In this document: one piece after another, positions 57,183-64,000 of the stretch | How positions within the stretch are numbered: position 1 is the stretch's first letter | Layout: every line of letters begins with the position of its first letter | Origin: Papio anubis | Taxonomy: Eukaryota > Chordata > Mammalia > Primates > Cercopithecidae | Direction: 5' to 3' | Assembly (NCBI RefSeq): GCF_008728515.1 | Contig: NC_044988.1 | Coordinates: 33,831,159 to 33,895,158, forward strand | DNA length: 64,000 nt | Program-made: the position numbers and the translations under genes | Notes under the pieces: generated by a model | Seen by the model: the letters and a program-made list of their open reading frames with translations, nothing else | What the model was told of the DNA's origin: nothing | Database searches by the model: none

Positions 57183-57690
57183 GGGTTGCCAAATAAATCA
57201 CAGGATACTTAGTTAAACTTGAATTTCAGATAAACAATGAACACACTTCAGATAAACAGCATTGATATTTGTGACATGCATTTAAAAAGCAATTTATTGC
57301 TGGACACAGTGGCTCACGCCTGTAATCCCAGCACTTTAGGAGGCCGAGGTGGGCGGATCAAGAGGTCAGGAGATTGATACCATCCTGGCTAACACAGTGA
57401 AACCCCATCTCTACTAAAAATACAAAAAATCAGCCGGGTGTGGTGGCATGTGCCTGTCGTCCCAGCTACTTGGGAGGCTGAGGCAGGAGAATTGCTTGAA
57501 CATGGGAGGCAGAGGCTGCGGTGAGCTGAGATCACACCTTTGCACTCCAGCCTGGGCAACAAGAGTGAGACCCCGTCTCAAAAAAAGAAAAAAGAAAAAA
57601 ACCAACTATTTATTGTTTATCTGAAATTCAAATTTAACTGGGCTTCCTGTTTGTTTTTGTCATTGTTTTCTAAATGTGGCAACCCTAATA
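57183..57690. mobile_element. Palindromic MITE (MER53-like), split by an Alu
   Basis: Left arm 'agggttgccaaataaatcacagg...gaatttcagataaacaatga' and right arm 'attgtttatctgaaattcaaatttaactggg...gtggcaaccct' are inverted copies. The Alu lies between them. Family name uncertain. Confidence 0.75.
57299..57598 (+). mobile_element. Alu (AluS-like) inside the palindromic MITE
   Basis: Full Alu from 'gctggacacagtggctcac' to an A-rich tail with G interruptions. Confidence 0.94.
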
Positions 57691-58334
57691 AGAGAATATT
57701 CTTCAAAGAGAGAGTTATTCCTCAGGGATGTTATAAAAAGGTCTAAGACATGTGGGATGGTCTGTAGCTGAAGTATTTCAGCTGCCTTCTGCAGGTGGGA
57801 GAATTTATTCCCACTTAATTATGTATTTTGCATATCTTACAATTCATTTAATGCTTAATCTCATACTCAAAATAACTGCAACTGCTACTGCTCTGCTAGG
57901 GCTGTTACTGGCTACTCTATCAAACGGTGCACTCCAATTGGGTAATCTGAGAAGAGTTTAATAGAAGGACTATTTACAGTGGTTCAGGGAGTATGTAAGA
58001 AACCGCCAGGGAGAGCACAATGACCCACAGCAAGGTACTATCACCTCATCTAGGCTTGAAGGCTGTGTGGAAAGGGCCACTTTGCAGGCCTTGTGTCCAT
58101 CTGTCAAGGAACCTTGACAGTTCCATGGCAACCCTCCAGGGAGGGAGCTGGAGAATACATACCTCACGTTCCCCCTCTTTCCTTCCCCCATGCTCCTACT
58201 GGGCCTCTCAGGCAAGCACACCCAGGCAGAAATCACATAGGCTAGCCTCCCAGGGCAAGGGAGCCTGGAGAAGGACAGAGAGCATGTGGAGAAGCCAATG
58301 GATGAATCAAGTCTGAATATGTACTCTGTGCTTT
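57691..58334. other. Unassigned; possible old repeat
   Basis: Region 57,940-58,310 ('aatagaaggactatttacag', 'ctcccagggcaagggagcctgg', 'agaaggacagagagcatgtgg') recalls a repeat I cannot name. The 126-codon minus frame there has no recognised domain. Confidence 0.35.
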
Positions 58335-58505
58335 CAGCCTCAGTAAGCATTTTACATAGTCACCTCATTTGAACCTCATGACAGTCCTATGAGGAATGCA
58401 CCATTATTGTTCCCTTTTACGGATGTGGTAAAGGATTAGTGATCTTGAATAATTTGCTGACGGTCACAGAATCCTAATCTACTCACCCCCCTATCACTGT
58501 ACAAT
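58335..58505 (-). repeat. MIR SINE
   Basis: 'agtcacctcatttgaacctcatgacagtcctatgagg', 'ccttttacggatgtgg' and 'ttgctgacggtcacagaatc' are antisense MIR. Confidence 0.7.
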
Positions 58506-59839
58506 ACTTCCTACTGACATCTTTAATTATCCTTATTAAAAAAAAAAATTCATGGTGTTGTAATAGTTTCATTGCTCTTGTCATGTTGCCAGCTATTAAA
58601 ACTGCCCAGACCTAGTTTAGCAGCTAGTACACAAAATATGCTCATTCATTGTTTGTTAATTTTTGTTTTTGTTTTTATCTTTTAATGTTTGTTAATTTTT
58701 GTTTGATTTCTGGCTTGGGAGAGCAGCAGTAGCAGGAAGTCCAGATTTAGGAGTTGGGTCAGTGAGTTGTTTCCTTACAGAAAAGCAGCTAGAGGAAGGC
58801 ACCCAGCTCAGAATATACCTGGTATAAGGAAAGGCCCATTAAGTCGAGGTTCGAAGAAGCCCCAAAAAAGCAATTGTATAGAATCTTAGACTTGGAAGGG
58901 ACTTTAGACATCACCTACAACCTCTACCCTATGTGTGATTCCTCTCCACAATTCAGCCCCTGTTCTTGTCCCTAGGGTTACCTCTTCTAAATAAACATCA
59001 AGAGAGTGTCTGGCCAAGAGATTCACAGAAGGATCCACAATTCCCTCGCATGATTCTTTTTGCTACCTAAGAATTCATTTCACTTCTGAACTTTGGTATG
59101 CCTTGGTTTTCCCACTCATAACTTGGAGGTAGGTAATGTAAAATATATCATTCCATTATCTCCTTGAACAGCTATAGTGCTTCCTGAAGAAAGTGCCAAG
59201 TTGTGCTGTTAAAAAGAGTAGGAGCAAACTAGGAAGCTGGCACCAATTGTACAGTTAGGTTTCTGACATGTAAAAATCAGGAGAAGGGAAATGTGGGTTG
59301 GAAGCTTTTATTGTGAGCAGAGAATGAAAGCTGATTCAGTTAGTGTGTAATGTAATTTGGAAAGTGGAAATAATGAAAGAGAAATAGTTTTAATTTCTGG
59401 GAAATGAAACAGAAAGAAATACAAGTAACAAGAACAACAGCAACAGCAACAACAAAGCCAAGCCCATTACCCACAAAAGCTACAAGTTTTTCTTGTATTT
59501 GGGTCTTTGAATTACTACTCTCCCCAGAAACAATGGTTTTTGATGGAGTTTGCAGTTCCCTTTGAATTTCATAAGTGATTTACACTATTAAGTTTACTTT
59601 AATTTTAATTCTTTAAATATATATATTTAGTTAATATGTAATATATATTTAAACACACACACATTTTTCTTCCAACATTTACATTAGGGTTTTTTAATGG
59701 TCAAAGAAGATATTTCTGAGTTCAAAACTCAGTTTTAAAGTAGAGTTTGGTAAAGTAGGGAAATTTTGCTTTTTGGACATGGCTTTCTCCCTCAGCCTGT
59801 TTTTGGAGCATGAGGTGCTGTGGGCCTAAGTTCTGTATT
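58506..59839. other. Mostly unassigned; mammal-wide repeat fragment
   Basis: At 58,880-58,980 'ttagacttggaagggactttagacatcacctacaacc' is an ancient mammal-wide repeat motif, seen again near 62,270. A (CAA)n patch lies at 59,430-59,455 and AT-rich sequence at 59,610-59,660. No gene. Confidence 0.4.
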
Positions 59840-60055
59840 AACCACATCTCTCCTGAAACCCCTGACTTCCCCTCTGCTACCATCACTCAGGGATCCCCCT
59901 TCCCATTGCTAGAACACTTTATGTCTGCTTCTGTACAGCACTTACCACACATCTCCCTCCCACCTGTACCAGAAGATCCTATGAGTAGAAAAATGTCTTA
60001 TTTATCTTAGTAGTCCAATGTACCTGGCATGTAGTAAATGTCAGAGTCCGAAACT
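59840..60055 (+). repeat. L2 3' end
   Basis: 'ctgtacagcacttaccacaca', 'cctatgagtagaaaaatgtctt' and 'gtacctggcatgtagtaaatg' follow the L2 terminus. Confidence 0.6.
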
Positions 60056-60339
60056 GTCTTATTTTCCAGATTTGGGCTTTGTAACAAACGCCTTTTGAAG
60101 ATAATGCCCAGGTCTTTGATGTGTAATTTTCGATAAAAAGAAAACTGAAGGAATGACTCTAATGGTAGAAGTTTCAAGTTGGAAAAGAGGATAGTGTTGT
60201 TAGAGTCTGTGGGTAATTTGGGGGCCAGAATGGTCTTCCTGGTAGTCCTTGAATCATACAAAGTCAATGATAGTTAGCTTGGTGTACCAGCTTGTTAAGA
60301 TGGGCCGTGGACAATGCTCTGACTTGTTGGGAAATAAGT

Positions 60340-60449
60340 AGAGTGAACAACAGTCTCTGTTTGTCTGGGACTGTTCCCATGTTAGCATGGAAAGTTCCAT
60401 ATCTTGGGAAACCCCCAGTCCTGCGCAAAGCAGAGCATCTGGTCACCCT
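60340..60449. mobile_element. Short palindromic MITE-like element
   Basis: 34-bp imperfect terminal inverted repeats: 60340-60373 (agagtgaacaacag...gggactg) and 60416-60449 (cagtcctgcgcaaag...ggtcaccct). The GGTCACCCT end is typical of a human palindromic DNA transposon family whose name I do not assert. Confidence 0.65.
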
Positions 60450-61624
60450 ATATAATCCAAATATACAGTGGAGTATGGCCTCTTAACTGTCACATTAATA
60501 TGCTGATAACTTGGATTCCAGTACTTGTAGGGAAAAGATAAATCTTCAAATAAGTAAACAACTAGCCCAGTTTGGGAGGGTGTCAGTTCTTCTTTCTTAT
60601 TAAGATAAGGCAATCTTAAAATCAGTAGAGAACTCTCAAATGTGGCTATAAAAATAACAGTTACATAATTAAATTTCCTTGGCTGAAACCACTAATAAGA
60701 CATTGCCAAATTTTAGCTTATTGTTGAAGATAAATCTCTCTCACCCATTCTCTCTCTCTCTTACACACACACATGCACACACAGACACACACACACACAC
60801 AATTTTTATTTTTCTGGCTTTGCATACTCCTATTTTAATTATAGGTTTTATCACTTTTCACCATGTTAACAGAACAAAGTTGGTTTGTTGTTGAAGAATA
60901 TCATTTAAATGGATACCTATTGTGTGGTTTACTGAAAGTACAAAACTGCATTATTTTAAAAATATGTTTAATGAAGCATGTTTTCATTTAAAGTGTACCT
61001 GTACTTAATGGAAATTTTTGAGAGTGATCATTTATAAAGATGAAGAGAAGAGGTTCTGTAGCCCCCAAATGCTTGCTGGCCCTCTAATATCTAAAGTGCT
61101 ATATTTATTTATTATAAGAATATAGAGATAATAAGACTGTTTATGAATCACAAATTAATAATAAAATAACTCTTGAGCTAAGGACAAAATCAAATGGAAG
61201 TTATAAATCACATAAAGATGAATGGGCACAGAAGCATTACTCTACAAAATCTGTGGGGTATAGTCAACATGTTATTCGGAGGGAAACCTTTCAGTTTCAT
61301 GTCAGAAAAGAAGAGACATGGAAAATAAATTAACCAAACTTTCAAATCAAAATTTAACTTCCCAATTCAACAATCAATCAAACAAAAAAGTAAAACAAAC
61401 AAATAAAACAGAAAGTAAAGAGAAGGGAAAAAATGTAATGGCAGGAAATAATGTGATAGAAAAGGATAATAGAGGCTGCTGAACTTGAGGAAATCCTCTT
61501 TTTACACAACAAGGATGTCAGCTGCCCAGACTCTGACTTGGAGACTCACCTCCCAGCCCAAGGAATATGCGTTATGAGAGTAAGAAATACGTGATTACAC
61601 CTCGCATAGAGAACTGCAGAGAGG
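60450..61624. other. Unassigned AT-rich sequence with microsatellite
   Basis: A (TC)n-(CA)n microsatellite lies at 60735-60801. The remainder is AT-rich with no gene or named repeat. Confidence 0.45.
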
Positions 61625-61805
61625 ACAGTAATAACTAACAGTAAGACCCATGTGTCAAGCATTATGCCAGGCAGCTTATATAAATTACATGGTTTAGTTG
61701 TATTTCTTCCTCATTTTCTGATAATATTGAAACACAGGCTGGCCAAGCAATTTCCTCAATATTGAGGGACAGTAATTAATGTAGCTGGAACTTGAACTTC
61801 AGAAG
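61625..61805 (-). repeat. MIR SINE
   Basis: 'cagtaataactaacagtaag', 'catgtgtcaagcattatgccaggcagc' and 'ggctggccaagcaatttcc' follow antisense MIR. Confidence 0.6.
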
Positions 61806-62904
61806 GGCTATTAAGTGGACTTTAATTTACCACATGTTGTTAAAGATATCATTGGCTTTAGAAACATCTTGTTTTGAAAATTCGTATCTGTTTGGGAAGA
61901 TCATGATCCTGTCAGTCGGTCATGCTTTAGAGTGAAATGGTTCAAACAGATTTCTTTCCTCTCAATAGCTAGCTGAGGTTAGCCGTGTTAAAACAATGGG
62001 AGTTTTGAAGTGGTTAAAGAGAAAGAAGTAATGCAGGAGTGGCACTGTTTAGAGGCTAACACCCCCATCGGAATACTGGGCAGCTGGTAAGCAAAAGTAC
62101 AGAAAGGGAAGTGAGAAGATGCCAAAGATAAACTCTATTTCAAAATTCTGACTATGGTCAGCCCCACCCTCAAGAAGAGAAGGACAGGTTCTTCCTCTTT
62201 TTCTCTCCTGTACAAAGCAGTCTCCTATTCCCAGGACCAGGAAGTTCAGGTCCAAGGGCCACTCTTGGGAAAACAGGGTTGGAAGAGACTTTAGAGGTCC
62301 TATCCACTCTACTCACCGCAAGGCCTCCCACACCCTCCTGCATGAATCCTCCAAACTCCTCCTGACCATCTTTGCATCTTCATTGCTCCTTCACAGGACA
62401 GCCCATGTCTATTTGGGGTTTGAATTAATTGTTAGAAATTCCTTTCTATCAGCCAACTATCTTACCTCCCTTCAACTTCCCCTCATTTGTCTTATATCTG
62501 TCCTCTGGAATTGCCCAGTCTGTGTGGTATTTCTTCCAATGGAATTTCATCTGTCATGTATTGTTGTTTTTGGCTGATTTGCTAAATTGATTAGATATCT
62601 CTCTAAATTCAATGCTTTTGGATCAAGGTAAATGCTTGTAAAATGTGCCAGCAATTTCTTTTTAAGAAAGATTTTGCTATTGCTCTGTTGCTTTTGTTTG
62701 TTTTTTTAAAGAATGTTCCCAGTAGATTCATTTTGTGGGAGTAGGTTCACATACGAATCCATGGAATGACCCACATAAAACACCTACATAAAAAAGAATC
62801 AAAAAGTGTATGTTTTCTTATTGATCAACACTACTTGAAAGCTCTTCAAGTCCTTCGTGGTATAATAAAGTAAATAGATATTGAGACGAGGAGATCATCT
62901 AGTT
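61806..62904. other. Mostly unassigned; mammal-wide repeat fragment
   Basis: 'gggttggaagagactttagaggtcctatcc' at 62,276-62,305 matches the old repeat motif also seen near 58,885. The rest shows no gene or named repeat. Confidence 0.4.
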
Positions 62905-63720
62905 AACAGACATGGAAAAATGTTCCACCTCACTTTTAATTTTAAAAAGTAAAAAGTAAAATGATAACAAGATACCCATTCCATTCATTTGGCTACTAAG
63001 CATAGCAACATTTATAATAATATTTAATATTTGTTAGTACTATTATACATTACCAGTAGAATTAGAAATGTCTTTTAGAAATCGATTTAACTATATGCAT
63101 TGAGATCTTTTAGTTTCATTTATTAGTAATTTTTAGAGGCAGGGTCTTGCTATGTTGCCCAAGCTGTTCTTGAACTCCTGAGCTTAAGCGATCCTTTTGC
63201 TTCAGTCTCCCTAGTAGCTGGAATGACAGGTGCAAGCCACTGCACCTGGCTATCAGGAGATTTTAAAATATTCACATCCTTTCACCTAGTAGAATCTCCT
63301 GGATATTTGTACTAAGGAAATAATCCAGAGATTAAAAAAAATATATGCCTAAGGTTTGTACTTCTTACAGGGAAATTATTCATATAGTGAAAAATTAGTC
63401 ACAGCCTAAAATCTAACAACAGGAAATGGTTAACTAGATTATGCTGTATCCACTCAATGGAAGATTATACAGCCATTTCAAATAATGATTATTGAAAAAA
63501 ACACTATATGTTATGTGTATTGCCCTAGTGGAGTAAGCCAATGGTAGTGAATCAGAAAAATGTTAAGACAGTAGTTTTTAGCCACATGAAAAATTCTTGC
63601 AGTATATTAAAAAAATGTATACCAAGAAATGTACCAAAATTATTCTTATGACATAAATAGGGTGGGAGAAGTGTTTTTATATTTAATCAAGAGCTGGACT
63701 GTATAACTGAATTGTTAGGC
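62905..63720 (+). repeat. L1M 3' region, split by an Alu monomer
   Basis: 'aaaaatgttccacctcactttta', 'gataacaagatacccattcc', then after the monomer 'tactaaggaaataatccagag', 'gaaatggttaactagattatgctg' and 'caatggaagattatacagccat'. Old sense-strand L1. Confidence 0.65.
63132..63252 (-). mobile_element. Alu monomer (FLAM-like)
   Basis: Single reverse-complement arm, 'gaggcagggtcttgctatgttgcc' to 'gccactgcacctggct', inside the L1M. Confidence 0.8.
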
Positions 63721-64000
63721 AGTGAAACAGAAGGCAGATGGCTTGGTTAAACTCACACATTCTTGCCCACTCTGGCTATTTTTACAAGGCTCTTACGGTT
63801 TTATATTTTCTTACATTTTTGTTGATTCTTGTACTCTATTTTCTTCTCCTCCAACTTCATTATGGAATATTTTTTACTGTGTATGATTTGTCTGGGGTCC
63901 CCATTGATATTAGCAAGAAACACTGGTCATTGGGTTGTGCTTGATTATTTGAGTCTTCAAACCTCCTCGTCATTGGATATTGCGGGACTGAGTGTTAATA
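63721..64000. other. No recognisable feature
   Basis: Unique AT-rich sequence at the window edge. A 68-codon hydrophobic frame has no support. Confidence 0.4.

Noticed and set aside
57970..58350. 126-codon minus-strand frame
   Set aside because: Sits in probable repeat-derived sequence and shares the span with an open frame on the other strand.
1..64000. CRISPR arrays, operons, bacterial promoters, tRNA or rRNA genes
   Set aside because: The sequence is primate nuclear DNA. No regularly spaced repeats or cloverleaf-like genes were seen, and Alu A/B-box similarity to 7SL reflects Alu ancestry.

Overview
This window is mammalian nuclear DNA and almost certainly from a higher primate, most likely human. 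It holds about 29 Alu or Alu-monomer copies, a 6.5 kb primate-type (L1PA-like) LINE-1, a MADE1 mariner hairpin, MLT1 (MaLR) LTRs, MER5, MER20 and MER30-type hAT elements, and old MIR, L2 and L1M fossils. I found no convincing protein-coding exon, tRNA, rRNA or snRNA. All long reading frames are Alu or L1 translations, low-complexity translations, or short chance frames. The window reads as intergenic or deep intronic sequence.

Layout. Positions 1-9,400 hold old LTR-like repeats, an L2 split by an Alu, two MLT1 LTRs and several Alus. Positions 9,400-22,300 hold MIR and L2 tails, a large GGAA microsatellite, an ERV-like solo LTR of about 0.6 kb, a sense-strand L1M/HAL1-like LINE and a long L2 3' end. 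Positions 22,323-29,657 are the main event: a full-length, minus-strand, dead L1 whose 16-bp target-site duplications lie outside an extra 0.84 kb, which points to a 3' transduction. Positions 29,660-36,600 contain the MADE1 hairpin, an MLT1 and Alu nested inside an L1M, and a MER5A split by an L1M plus Alu. Positions 37,700-43,730 are an antisense L1M fossil broken up by six Alus and an LTR-like insert. Positions 43,700-64,000 alternate unassigned unique sequence with LTR-like fragments, MER20, MER5, a MER30-like element, two palindromic MITE-like elements, L1M 3' ends and more Alus.

There is no operon or pathway here. The history can be read from nesting: MIR/L2 and MER5 are oldest, then L1M and MLT1, then L1PA-like and most Alus. 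Several inverted repeats with 13-30 bp arms (18,521; 31,268; 36,558; 41,406; 48,665) are the main structures that ordinary repeat annotation does not fully explain. I saw no undescribed biological system. The best leads are the L1 transduction, the hairpins, and two G-quadruplex or GGAA tracts. Repeat family names come from recognition of consensus motifs, not from a search, and boundaries are approximate unless target-site duplications are given.
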